Shown: positions 35,708 to 44,277 of the stretch, piece after piece
Position numbering within the stretch: the stretch's first letter is position 1
Layout: every line of letters starts with the position of its first letter
Origin: UBA4781 sp963556045
Lineage (GTDB): Bacteria > Chloroflexota > Anaerolineae > Anaerolineales > Anaerolineaceae
Direction of reading: 5' to 3'
Assembly: GCA_963556045.3 (NCBI GenBank)
Contig: CAUVYA020000002.1
Span: 248,001 to 312,000 of the forward strand
Length of the DNA stretch: 64,000 bases
Translations under genes and position numbers: made by a program
The notes under the pieces: model-generated
The model's database searches: none
What the model saw: the letters and a program-made list of their open reading frames with translations, nothing else
Told to the model about the DNA's origin: nothing

Positions 35708-37177
35708 TTAACCTTTATTCTTTTCATCATCTTTTAAATACTGTTTATGCCAGATCTCGTCGGAAATCTCTGCATAAGATTTGCCGTACTCGATCATGCC
35801 TTCCTTGTATTCAGCATCCAGCAGAGCCTGCTGTGCAGATTCATTCTCTGGATCGGGTTCCGTTTCAGAAATGATCTGGCGAAACACATCATGGTGATCA
35901 CGGATGAAGCAGGGGTTGAGCAGGTTGCCGCGATGCCCGTTGCCATTGATGTAATCAGCCTGCCATTCACGAATGCGCTCAAAGAAGGATTCCTCCCAGG
36001 CGTCGGCGATGGTCTTGCCATCTTTGTAGATGTCATTGATGTTGACGGGGGAGTAAGGTACGAAAACACACGGCATGACCTTGCCATCCCAGTTGATGTA
36101 GAGATAGCCTCCACCGCTGCTGCGACCGCCAGCCAAACAGCCTTCCACCATGGTGCCATGATTCCAGAAGTCTGCCAGAAAGAGTTTCTTTTCCTTGATC
36201 AATTCCAAGGAACGCTGCCACATCCACTGGCGCTGTTGTATGGTTGGCATGAGGTCAAGTGTAAAAGAACGACCGATCGGCATGTAGTGGAAGATCCAGC
36301 CGTAAGCGGCGTGCTGTTCAAAGAACAGGAAATCCATGAATTCATCTGAGAACAGCTCTTCGCAGTTGATGGTGGTGGCGGTCAGCGAGATACCGAAAGG
36401 CACACCGTGGTTGCGCAGGCGTTCCATGCTCTGCAGGATGCCATCAAAGGTACCCTCGCCGCGGCGGTCATCCGTCTTTTCGCGCCAGCCTTCTACCGAG
36501 ATGGCAGGCGAGAAGTTGCCCAGTTCAGCCAGACGAGCGGCTTTTTCCTCGTCGATCAGCAGGCTGTTGGTATAGGCCATGAAGAACATATCGCTGTGCT
36601 TCTCGACCATATCCAGCAGGTCTTTACCCTGGTCTTTGTAGGCGAAGGGTTCACCGCCGCTGATGACGATGAAGCGGATGCCGAAGATATCGCGTGCTTC
36701 GGTGAGAATGCGGTCAAAGACATCCCAGCTCAGTTTCTCGTGCGAATCCCCGGAAGAACTGGCATAGCAGCCCTTGCATTTCAAATTGCATGCCTTGGTG
36801 GGACTTATGGTTAAGAATCCCGGGGGTCGGCGACCATGGATCTCTTTGAACGCCTGTTGTTTACTAATGTCACCATGCTCAATAACAATATCCATGACCA
36901 TGATATCGGTTAACTTTTTTACGAAGGTTGGAGCAATAGGATAAGGACTGGTCAGGATCCGTTCCACCGTAGCAATGATCGCCTGGCTCATGGCATAACG
37001 ATCTTCGCATTCGCCAGGTGCGTAAATACCCTTCTCAAGGTTCGATTGATAACCTTCCTCAGCCATTTTTAGAGCCTTGTTGACCGCAAACTTACGAAAA
37101 GCTGGTTTAGCAGCAAGTGATAAACCATTATCTCCAATGTAATTCGCTAACTTTCTAATTGCTTTTTTGTTTACCAT
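35708..37177 (-). CDS. radical SAM/SPASM-like protein, copy 1
   Basis: 489 residues. An N-terminal helical region (residues 1-120) precedes the radical SAM core: SPTKACNLKCKGCYASSSG with Cys130, Cys134, Cys137 binding the cluster, then FIVISGGEPFAYKDQG and AISVEGWREKTDDRRGEGTFD. The C-terminal part has GCLAGGRSSGGGYLYINWDGKVMPCVFVPYSPVN, a SPASM/twitch-like segment. Such enzymes use SAM radicals to modify peptides or cofactors; the product is unknown. It is the third gene of a minus-strand operon (174-residue membrane protein, 25-residue peptide, this enzyme, 45-residue peptide). Its central 1 kb is nearly identical to copy 2, whereas its N terminus differs. Confidence 0.85.
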   Translation of the reverse strand: MVNKKAIRKLANYIGDNGLSLAAKPAFRKFAVNKALKMAEEGYQSNLEKGIYAPGECEDRYAMSQAIIATVERILTSPYPIAPTFVKKLTDIMVMDIVIEHGDISKQQAFKEIHGRRPPGFLTISPTKACNLKCKGCYASSSGDSHEKLSWDVFDRILTEARDIFGIRFIVISGGEPFAYKDQGKDLLDMVEKHSDMFFMAYTNSLLIDEEKAARLAELGNFSPAISVEGWREKTDDRRGEGTFDGILQSMERLRNHGVPFGISLTATTINCEELFSDEFMDFLFFEQHAAYGWIFHYMPIGRSFTLDLMPTIQQRQWMWQRSLELIKEKKLFLADFWNHGTMVEGCLAGGRSSGGGYLYINWDGKVMPCVFVPYSPVNINDIYKDGKTIADAWEESFFERIREWQADYINGNGHRGNLLNPCFIRDHHDVFRQIISETEPDPENESAQQALLDAEYKEGMIEYGKSYAEISDEIWHKQYLKDDEKNKG

Positions 37178-37311
37178 AAATGACTCCTACTGGTATGGGG
37201 AACCAGAAAATGTAATAAAAAATTGATTTCTAAAATCGACCGGTGACCTGATACGATAGATGACTGGACAGGAAACCGGGGAAACATATAATTAATGCAT
37301 AAGTATGGTTG

Positions 37312-37362
37312 ACCTGCTCCAACAGTTGCCGTAAAACAACAAGAAAATCAGTTGGAGCAGGT
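37312..37362 (-). repeat. mRNA stem-loop between peptide and radical SAM genes
   Basis: ACCTGCTCCAAC (37312-37323) is perfectly complementary to GTTGGAGCAGGT (37351-37362), loop 27 bases. On the minus strand it begins ten bases after the stop of the 25-residue peptide and lies 135 bases before the radical SAM start. No T-run follows, so RNA processing or attenuation between peptide and enzyme is more likely than full termination. Confidence 0.55.
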
Positions 37363-37371
37363 TGGCAATCA

Positions 37372-37449
37372 TTATTTCTTCCGTTTGATGAAAATAATGA
37401 TAGCGATCACAACCACAACCACTACTGCTGCGATAACTGGTACATTCAT
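37372..37449 (-). CDS. 25-residue single-helix membrane peptide
   Basis: The minus strand carries AAGGAGGTGAGAAAATC directly before ATG 37449, a nearly perfect ribosome-binding site. The peptide reads MNVPVIAAVVVVVVIAIIIF then IKRKK and stops at 37372. One hydrophobic helix followed by a basic cluster gives a single-pass topology with the C terminus in the cytosol. It lies between the 174-residue membrane protein and the radical SAM enzyme. Too short for usual gene calling. Function unknown; candidates are a toxin-like or signalling peptide or a subunit of the membrane protein next to it. Confidence 0.6.
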   Translation of the reverse strand: MNVPVIAAVVVVVVIAIIIFIKRKK

Positions 37450-37484
37450 GATTTTCTCACCTCCTTCCTAAACAATAAATGGGA

Positions 37485-38009
37485 TTAAACGATTAACTTA
37501 TTTGCTTCATCACAAACGTCGTAGATGATCTCATATTGCTGATCGATCAAGGGAGTTACAACACTGGTTTTCTTATCCACGAGTTTGTTATATCTGAGAT
37601 ACGATAACGTCACACCAATACATCCGATGATGGTCAGAAGCACAAATAGGAATATAAGTTCAGCTTGATAACTGAAAAAAGCACCGACCAGAGATCCAGC
37701 ACCAAGTGTCCCAATTATTATGGATGTCATCATTGCCGTTGAGGTTTTGGAATCTTCTAATTTCTTAAGCGAAGTCAATGCACTTTCACATTTGCGTTGA
37801 AGTTCACTTACTTCTGTCCGATTATTAATCCTGCGGTCTCTCTTGAATTTCAAAACCACTGCACCCGGATTTGATAAACTGAGTAAGGAACTGTCAAGTG
37901 TCCATCCAAAAGACTTGTAGCAATCGATGTATAGTGTTTCCATGGTTTGATTCACGGGAACTGACATGTATTCATAAGCTACGAATTTATTTTCACCACT
38001 ATCAGTCAT
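37485..38009 (-). CDS. membrane protein with cytosolic N-terminal domain
   Basis: 174 residues. The first 90 residues are soluble (YEYMSVPVNQTMETLYIDCY, then a charged helix with RRINNRTEVSELQRKCESAL). Two hydrophobic helices follow (MMTSIIIGTLGAGSLVGAFF and LIFLFVLLTIIGCIGVTLSY) and a short cytosolic end. No family recognised. First gene of the operon leading to radical SAM copy 1, and divergent from the two-component system at 38389, which may control it. Confidence 0.65.
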   Translation of the reverse strand: MTDSGENKFVAYEYMSVPVNQTMETLYIDCYKSFGWTLDSSLLSLSNPGAVVLKFKRDRRINNRTEVSELQRKCESALTSLKKLEDSKTSTAMMTSIIIGTLGAGSLVGAFFSYQAELIFLFVLLTIIGCIGVTLSYLRYNKLVDKKTSVVTPLIDQQYEIIYDVCDEANKLIV

Positions 38010-38070
38010 TATTTTTTACAACCTTTCGTTATTTTGTTTTATGGACATAGTTTATAGATTCCAGGTAAAT

Positions 38071-38081
38071 TAAACGTAAAC
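38071..38081 (-). promoter_or_regulatory. possible response-regulator box facing the radical SAM operon
   Basis: GTTTACGTTTA on the minus strand lies 62 bases upstream of the 38009 start codon. GTTTACGTT also occurs on the plus strand at 38301-38309 in front of the response regulator gene. The shared nine bases in both arms of a divergent region suggest one regulator for both transcripts. Confidence 0.35.
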
Positions 38082-38300
38082 TTTACATAAATTCATAACC
38101 AGATTCATGCATGATTTTCCTGATGTGGAAAACGGGATAAAATTTAACGATCAATGTGAAGCTAAAGATGAGCAACTACATCCATTGCCCACTACAAGGG
38201 ATTGTATCTGTGATGATTGGATAATAATGAGGTGTGAATTAGCGCAAGGGAAACAGGTGTTACGAAATTGAAAAGAACATGGTCGTAAATTTAGATACTT

Positions 38301-38316
38301 GTTTACGTTAAGTTTA
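38301..38316 (+). promoter_or_regulatory. possible OmpR-type tandem operator upstream of the response regulator
   Basis: GTTTACGTTAAGTTTA holds two GTTTA half-sites with an 11-base period, the spacing used by OmpR/PhoB-family dimers. It lies about 75 bases before the response regulator start, so autoregulation is plausible. The 38010-38388 region contains no gene. Confidence 0.4.
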
Positions 38317-38388
38317 TCTTCGAATGGTAAGCTGTGATATATCCTTTAGTATTTGGATAAACGAAAATCATGGACAGGGATCATTTGA

Positions 38389-39063
38389 ATGAGCACTATT
38401 CTAGTTGTAGAAGATGATAGAAATACAAGACTTCTAACAGTCGCACGGATAAAACACTATTTCGATGTGGTAAGCGCAAGCGATGGGCAGGAGGCTTTAG
38501 ATGTTCTGTACCAGAAAAAGGTTGATCTGATCGTTGCTGATGTTATGATGCCGAACATGGATGGATACACATTACTGAGAACTTTACGGCAAGAAAATAA
38601 TGATATACCAATATTGCTATTAACCGCAAAGCAATCCTTTGAAGATAAACAAGAAGGTTTTTCATCTGGAACGGATGATTATATGACGAAGCCAGTTAAT
38701 TATGAGGAATTAATGTGGCGGATAAATGCATTATTACGACGAGCACAGATCGCAACAGAAAAAAGAATAGTTATCGGTTCACTGGTCGTTGATTCTGCGA
38801 CTTATACAGTTTTAATGAATAACCAGGTAATAGAACTTCCAAAAAAAGAATTCGAATTATTGTTCAAGCTATTATCATATCCAAACAAAATCTTTACAAA
38901 ACAACAACTAATCGATGATATCTGGGGATTTGATTCTCAAAGTAGCGAGGACACATTAAAAACTCATATCAGCCGACTTCGCAATAAATTCAATGAATGT
39001 AATGATTTTGAAATCATGACAATTAAAGGATTAGGATATAAAGTCGAGATCAAAGAGAAATAA
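38389..39063 (+). CDS. OmpR-family response regulator
   Basis: 224 residues. Receiver domain: ILVVEDDRNTR with the acidic pair, phosphoacceptor Asp51 in LIVADVMMPNMDGYTLLR, LLTAK, and Lys101 in DDYMTKPVNY. C-terminal winged helix (about 130-224): VIELPKKEFELLFKLLSYPNKIFTKQQLIDDIWG and TLKTHISRLRNKF, then IKGLGYKVEI. It is followed by its sensor kinase after one base. It faces the radical SAM operon 1 across a 379-base divergent region and is the likely regulator of it. Confidence 0.92.
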   Translation: MSTILVVEDDRNTRLLTVARIKHYFDVVSASDGQEALDVLYQKKVDLIVADVMMPNMDGYTLLRTLRQENNDIPILLLTAKQSFEDKQEGFSSGTDDYMTKPVNYEELMWRINALLRRAQIATEKRIVIGSLVVDSATYTVLMNNQVIELPKKEFELLFKLLSYPNKIFTKQQLIDDIWGFDSQSSEDTLKTHISRLRNKFNECNDFEIMTIKGLGYKVEIKEK

Positions 39064-39064
39064 A

Positions 39065-40108
39065 ATGAAGAGAAGAATTAATAAAAGTCGAGACCGTAGA
39101 ATTAATGTTTATCTGATCATCGAATCATTTCTCATAATAATTTCTGCGTTGTTATCATTTATCATCGTTGAATTTACCTATGAAGCCAATCTGGAATACA
39201 GCAGCTCACATACAAACTTAATTTACCGCGCTTTAGGTCTTGTTATTCCAATGGCACTCATCTTAGGTATCATGAACCATATAATGTCTAAATGGACTTA
39301 CGGATATGTGACATTACTTATGAAAGGTATAGAAAGAATTGCAAATGGCGAGTTTAAAACTAAATTAGATCTTGATAAAGCAGGACCATTTTTGTCAGTT
39401 TATGTGAATTTCAATAAAATGGCTGCTGAATTAGATAATCTTCAAACTTTACGTAATGATTTCATTGATAATTACTCTCACGAATTTAAAACTCCCATAA
39501 CATCCATTAATGGATTCGCCGAATTGCTTCTTGATACAGATGTGTCTGATGAAGAAAAACATCAATACCTTCAAATAATTTATGATGAATCTAACCATCT
39601 GGCAAAGATGGCAGACAGCGCAATTCTATTATCAAAACTAAATGCACAACAGATTATTCCCGATAAAAAACCATACTGGCTTGACGAACAGATAAGATAT
39701 TGTGTGATCTTATTATCACCCGAGTGGACTAAAAAGAAGATTGAATTTACAGGAGAACTTGAACCGATAGTAATTTTTGGCAATAAAGAATTGATGCATC
39801 ATTTATGGATCAATTTAATAAATAATGCAATAAAGTTTACCCCAGAAGGTGGAAGTATAAAAATAAAAGCATCAGAGACAAGGAATAAAATTACTGTTGA
39901 AATATCGGATACAGGTATTGGAATGAACGAAGAAGACATTTCACATATATACGATCAATATTATCAGGCTAAAACAGCTTATTCTAATCAGGGTTTGGGG
40001 TTAGGTCTTTCGATTGTAAAAAGGGTCGTCGAACTTTATAATGGGATAATTAATGTGAATAGCGTTGAAGGAAAGGGGACCACTTTTATTGTCACTCTGC
40101 CAAAATAA
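39065..40108 (+). CDS. sensor histidine kinase
   Basis: 347 residues. Two transmembrane helices (about residues 15-36 and 53-72) flank a very short extracytoplasmic loop of about 15 residues, so it probably senses the membrane or a partner protein. A HAMP-like linker (IERIANGEFKTKLD) follows. H-box FIDNYSHEFKTPITSINGFAEL with His139, N-box HLWINLINNAIKFTPEGG, G1 ISDTGIGMNEED, and G2 QGLGLGLSIVKRVVELY are intact. The short sensor loop resembles intramembrane-sensing kinases that detect antimicrobial peptides or cell-envelope stress, which would fit a control role for peptide-related operons. Confidence 0.9.
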   Translation: MKRRINKSRDRRINVYLIIESFLIIISALLSFIIVEFTYEANLEYSSSHTNLIYRALGLVIPMALILGIMNHIMSKWTYGYVTLLMKGIERIANGEFKTKLDLDKAGPFLSVYVNFNKMAAELDNLQTLRNDFIDNYSHEFKTPITSINGFAELLLDTDVSDEEKHQYLQIIYDESNHLAKMADSAILLSKLNAQQIIPDKKPYWLDEQIRYCVILLSPEWTKKKIEFTGELEPIVIFGNKELMHHLWINLINNAIKFTPEGGSIKIKASETRNKITVEISDTGIGMNEEDISHIYDQYYQAKTAYSNQGLGLGLSIVKRVVELYNGIINVNSVEGKGTTFIVTLPK

Positions 40109-40201
40109 GCAGAAATTTGAATAAAGGTTCCATACAGCCAAGAATTAGCTTAAAAATCCGCATAACAAAAATGTGATAAATGCGTATCTGCAATATAAAA
40201 C

Positions 40202-40233
40202 AGGAAAAGGGCTCTGGTAGAGAAAAGCCCTTT
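40202..40233. terminator. terminator shared by kinase and radical SAM copy 2
   Basis: AAAAGGGCT/AGCCCTTTT stem with the same loop as at 35512-35541. It lies between the convergent kinase (plus) and radical SAM copy 2 unit (minus). Confidence 0.7.
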
Positions 40234-40259
40234 TCTGAGCGACATGGGTTATATCCCTT

Positions 40260-40397
40260 TTAACCCGGTGTCAGATTTATTAAAATGGTGGCTGGTTCTT
40301 AAGAATCACAGTGATGTATCTTTTCCATAATGATGGTGATCCAATGGTGATTGTCTTTGATGAATATTAAGAATACCAGCCACCCGCCATTATTCAA
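40260..40397 (-). pseudogene. decayed copy of the 45-residue peptide, behind radical SAM copy 2
   Basis: Aligned codon for codon with 35564-35701 without indels. The start ATG is TTG, residues NNGGWLVFLIFIKDNHHW and ITIIMEKIH are kept, then CDS and a TAA replace REFK. The rest (ATIL) still aligns to the same final stop position. The conserved part is stronger in protein than in the following part. It may still be translated from TTG as a 34-residue peptide, or be decaying. Confidence 0.45.
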
Positions 40398-40421
40398 AAT
40401 CAAATATCTATGTTTACACCC

Positions 40422-41877
40422 TTATTCTTTCAAGTATTGTTTATTCCAGATTTCATCAGATAATTCTGCATAGGCTTTCCCGTACTCGATCATACCTTCC
40501 ATATACTCTTTATCCAGCAAGGCTTCTTGTGCGGGCTCGTTCTCCGGATCGGGTTCCGTTTCAGAAATGATCTGGCGAAACACATCATGGTGATCACGGA
40601 TGAAGCAGGGGTTGAGCAGGTTGCCGCGATGCCCGTTGCCATTGATGTAATCAGCCTGCCATTCACGAATGCGCTCAAAGAAGGATTCCTCCCAGGCGTC
40701 GGCGATGGTCTTGCCGTTTTTATAGATTTCATTGATGTTGACGGGGGAGTAAGGTACGAAAACACACGGCATGACCTTGCCATCCCAGTTGATGTAAAGA
40801 TAACCTCCGCCGCTGCTGCGCCCGCCAGCCAGACAACCATCTACCAGTGTGCCATGATTCCAGAAATCTGCCAGGAACAACTTCTTTCCTTTGGTTAATT
40901 CCCAGGAGCGCTGCCACATCCACTGGCGCTGTTGTATGGTGGGCATGAGGTCAAGTGTAAAAGAACGACCGATCGGCATGTAGTGGAAGACCCAGCCATA
41001 GGCAGCGTGCTGTTCAAAGAACAGGAAATCCATGAACTCATTGGAGAACAGCTCTTCGCAGTTGACGGTGGTAGCGGTTAGCGAGATACCGAAAGGCACA
41101 CCGTGGTTGCGCAGGCGTTCCATGCTCTGCAGGATGCCATCAAAGGTACCCTCGCCGCGGCGGTCATCCGTCTTTTCGCGCCAGCCTTCCACCGAGATGG
41201 CAGGTGAGAAGTTGCCCAGTTGAGCCAGACGGGCAGCTTTTTCGTCGTCGATCAGCAGGCTGTTGGTATAAGCCATGAAGAACATATCGCTGTGCTTCTC
41301 GACCATATCCAGCAGGTCTTTACCCTGGTCTTTGTAGGCGAAGGGTTCACCGCCGCTGATGACGATGAAGCGGATGCCGAAGATATCGCGCGCTTCGGTG
41401 AGAATGCGGTCAAAGACATCCCAGCTCAGTTTCTCGTGCGAATCCCCGGAAGAACTGGCATAGCAGCCCTTGCATTTCAAATTGCATGCCTTGGTGGGAC
41501 TTACAACAAGAAAACCTGGTGGACGGCGACCATGAAGCGCTTTAAATTCCTGCTGCCGCTTGACATCGCCCCCTTCGATCACGATTGATTGAATCATGAT
41601 CTCTGATAGTTTTTTGATGTACGTTTGAGCGATGGGATAAGGACTGGTCAGGATCCGTTCAGCCGTATCAATGATCGCCTGGCTCATGGCATAACGATCT
41701 TCACATTCACCAATCGAATGACGATTGAACTTCAGGTTATTCTGAAATCCTTCTTCTGCGATTGTGTTTGCTTTCTTGATCACAAATTTACGAATACCTG
41801 GTTTTTTGCATCAATGACAGACCATGATTGCCGATATAATTTACACCCCATTTCAAGATAGTTTTGTTCAATGCCAT
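40422..41877 (-). CDS. radical SAM/SPASM-like protein, copy 2 (one frameshift)
   Basis: From ATG 41877 the frame reads MALNKTILKWGVNYIGNHGL, and after a T6 run (41802-41807, A6 on the coding strand) it shifts. Removing one base gives KPGIRKFVIKKANTIAEEGF, continuing into the long frame from 41783. The enzyme then has 484 residues, like copies 1 and 3. SPTKACNLKCKGCYASSSG, VISGGEPFAYKD and GGGYLYINWDGKVMPCVFVPY are intact. The N terminus resembles copy 3, while the central kilobase is almost identical in DNA to copy 1, a sign of recent duplication or gene conversion. Confidence 0.8.
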
Positions 41878-41908
41878 AAAAGCTCCTTTCACCTGGTGCT
41901 AAAAAAAA

Positions 41909-42159
41909 CTACAAAGGAAAGATCATTTTCCCTTCAGGATGAAATCCAAGCTGTCTGAGGAAGAGAATAGAGATACCTAGATCAAATAAACGATCGAGCA
42001 AACCACCGCAGGGCAGCTTGATCAATTACTGGGTCCGGTAAGAACAGTAATACCGTTATCTTTGTATTGGATCTGAAAGGCTTGCAGCCACTCTGACCAA
42101 TTCTTACCAAGATACCCTTGAATGTATATCTGATAGTAATCGCTCTGTCCTTCTGTCAC
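41909..42159 (-). pseudogene. small partner protein of radical SAM copy 2, two frameshifts
   Basis: From GTG 42159 (CAGGAG upstream) the frames together read EGQSDYYQIYIQGYLGKNW, SEWLQAFQIQYKDNGITVL, TGP(V)IDQAALRGLLDRLFDLG and ISILFLRQLGFHPEGKM. This matches the intact protein at 43894-44196 along its whole length. An extra C in CCC and an extra G in CGGTGG break the frame. It sits 32 bases upstream of the radical SAM start, as its paralogue does for copy 3. Confidence 0.6.
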
Positions 42160-42218
42160 ACAACTCTCCTGATAATTGATTAATCAAAAGATACTCCATC
42201 ATGTGTAGTAGCTACAAT

Positions 42219-42243
42219 GAGAAAAGGTATTATTCTGGTATTA
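42219..42243 (-). promoter_or_regulatory. 25-bp conserved operator upstream of partner gene 2
   Basis: 24 of 25 bases are identical to 44243-44267. On the minus strand it contains TAATACC twice with an 11-base period. It lies 60 bases upstream of the GTG of the partner gene. Candidate binding site of the LuxR/MalT-type regulator encoded nearby. Confidence 0.5.
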
Positions 42244-42437
42244 CCGCTGGCTATGAAAAGATTGGAGGATTTATGACTTGAACATAGTGCTTTGGAAACC
42301 AATCAAGGAAACGTTGCATTAAAACAATCCATTGATGGCAGCTATGCTTATTGTACTATCGCTCCATTTTCCTGACTACTTCTCTACCATCAAGCAATTA
42401 TTTCTATAATCGCATCAAGATAGAGCAGGTAGAAGAA

Positions 42438-43901
42438 TTAATGATCTGTTTGTTCTTCTTTCAAGTAACGTGAGCGCCAAACCGGATCACTTAATTCCTG
42501 GTAGGATCTACCATACTTGATCATACCTTTCATGTAATCCATATCGAGTAAAGCTTCACGTGCTTGAAGGTTCTCAGGCTCCGGTTCTGTTTCTGCTATG
42601 ATCTGGCGAAGAGCATCATGATGATCACGAATAATGCAGGGGCTGAGTAAGTTGCCGCGATGCCCATTCCCATGCAGATAATCCTGCTGCCAGGAGCGGA
42701 TATGCTCAAAGAAAGATTCTTCCCATACATCGGCGAGTGTCTTGCCTTGGACATAGAAATCATTGACGTTGACGGGAGAATAAGGAACGAAAACGCAGGG
42801 CATCACTTTCCCATCCCAGTTGATGTACAGGTACCCACCACCACTACTGCGTCCACCCGCAATACATCCATCAACAAGTGTGCCGGAATTCCAAAAATCA
42901 ACCAGAAATATGTTTTTATTTTCGATCAATTCCCATGAGCGTTTCCACATCCACTGTCGTTGTTGAATTGTAGGCATGAGATCCAGGGTATAAGAACGAC
43001 CAATGGGCATATAGTGAAAGATCCAACCGTACAAAGCCCCTTGCTTAAAGAAAACATAGTCCATGAATTCATCAGAGAAAAGTTCCTCGCAATTTTTTGT
43101 CGTTGCCGTAAGAGAAACGCCAAACGGGACACCATGTTCCCTTAGTCTTTCCATCGAGCGCTGGATACCATCGAAGGTACCTGTACCACGACGATCGTCG
43201 GTTTTTTCACGAAAGCCTTCCACTGAAATAGCGGGTGTGAAATTCCCTAACTCGCTCAATCTTGCTGCTGTATCATCGTCGATCAACAGGCTATTGGTAT
43301 ATGCCATAAAGAACATGTCATCATGCTTTGCAACCATATCAAGCAAATTTTTCCCCTGATCTTTATATGCGAAAGGCTCCCCTCCACTGATGACCACAAA
43401 ACGATTTCCGTAAATATCACGTGCTTCGGTAAGAATGCGATCAAAGACATCCCAACTTAGTTTTTCATGATCTTCTCCAGATGAATTAGCGTAGCATCCT
43501 TTGCACTTAAGATTACAGGCTTTTGTTGGGCTGATGACAAGTAAACCGGGGGGACGACGACCATGTGCAGTTTTAAAATTCTGCTGTCGTTGTACATCAC
43601 CACCATCAATGATGATGCTCTTGACCATGATATCCGCTACCTTTTCCAAATACGATGGCGATATTTGATGATCGCTGGTAAGTAGACGATTGGCACTTTC
43701 TATAATGGCTTTGTTGATGATGTAACGATCTTTACACTCGCCGGGTGAAAATCTCCCTTGTTCAAGATTGTTCTGGTAGCCCTGATCTGCAGATTTTAAT
43801 GCTTTCTTGATCGCGTAATTGCGGATCTTAGGTTTAGAGGCTAATGATAATCCGTGTTTCCCAAGGTAGTTCACACCCATTTTAAGCAGCGTTTTATTCA
43901 T
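42438..43901 (-). CDS. radical SAM/SPASM-like protein, copy 3
   Basis: 487 residues from ATG 43901, which overlaps the preceding gene's stop by eight bases and has AGAGGAG ten bases upstream. MNKTLLKMGVNYLGKHGLSL opens a helical N-terminal region. SPTKACNLKCKGCYANSSGE holds the cluster cysteines, FVVISGGEPFAYKDQG and ISVEGFREKTDDRRGTGTFD follow, and GCIAGGRSSGGGYLYINWDG with VMPCVFVPYSPVN is the SPASM-like end. It is intact and clearly diverged from copies 1 and 2, so it is the older paralogue. Its operon partner is the 100-residue protein upstream. Substrate unknown. Confidence 0.85.
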   Translation of the reverse strand: MNKTLLKMGVNYLGKHGLSLASKPKIRNYAIKKALKSADQGYQNNLEQGRFSPGECKDRYIINKAIIESANRLLTSDHQISPSYLEKVADIMVKSIIIDGGDVQRQQNFKTAHGRRPPGLLVISPTKACNLKCKGCYANSSGEDHEKLSWDVFDRILTEARDIYGNRFVVISGGEPFAYKDQGKNLLDMVAKHDDMFFMAYTNSLLIDDDTAARLSELGNFTPAISVEGFREKTDDRRGTGTFDGIQRSMERLREHGVPFGVSLTATTKNCEELFSDEFMDYVFFKQGALYGWIFHYMPIGRSYTLDLMPTIQQRQWMWKRSWELIENKNIFLVDFWNSGTLVDGCIAGGRSSGGGYLYINWDGKVMPCVFVPYSPVNVNDFYVQGKTLADVWEESFFEHIRSWQQDYLHGNGHRGNLLSPCIIRDHHDALRQIIAETEPEPENLQAREALLDMDYMKGMIKYGRSYQELSDPVWRSRYLKEEQTDH

Positions 43902-44196
43902 GTTGTTTTTTCTCCTCTGCATCGTGGAATTCAGTAGGATAGGGAATCGAATAATCCTGTGGGTGAAATCCCTCGCATCGTAACGAAAGGATCAAGATAC
44001 CCAAATCAAACAAACGATCCAGTAGACCACGCAGGGCAGCCTGATCAACGATGGGACCTCTGAGAATTGTGATGCCGTTATCATTTTGATGGATCTGAAA
44101 ATTTTGCAGCCAATCTGACCAATTCTCGCCGAGGTGCCCCTGGATATATATGTGATAGTAGATAACATTATTGTCATGCATCGATGAAATCCCCAT
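43894..44196 (-). CDS. small conserved partner protein of radical SAM copy 3
   Basis: 100 residues from ATG 44196. IYYHIYIQGHLGENWSDWLQ, DNGITILRGPIVDQAALRGL and LDRLFDLGILILSLRCEGF suggest an alpha/beta fold of ferredoxin type. Similar small proteins (IQGHLG...W...GPVVDQAALHGLL) are common in bacteria without known function. It overlaps the radical SAM gene by eight bases, so the two are translationally coupled. A broken copy precedes radical SAM copy 2. Confidence 0.7.
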   Translation of the reverse strand: MGISSMHDNNVIYYHIYIQGHLGENWSDWLQNFQIHQNDNGITILRGPIVDQAALRGLLDRLFDLGILILSLRCEGFHPQDYSIPYPTEFHDAEEKKQHE

Positions 44197-44242
44197 CTTC
44201 AAACTCTCTTAACTATACGTTTTCCAGGGAGGAAGATACAAC

Positions 44243-44267
44243 GAGAAAAGGTATTATTCAGGTATTA
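44243..44267 (-). promoter_or_regulatory. 25-bp conserved operator upstream of partner gene 3
   Basis: Same element as 42219-42243 (one difference). Minus-strand TAATACC-N4-TAATACC direct repeat, 47 bases upstream of the gene start and also right behind the stop of the LuxR-type gene. Two independent occurrences in front of homologous operons support a regulatory role. Confidence 0.55.
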
Positions 44268-44277
44268 TGGATATCTA

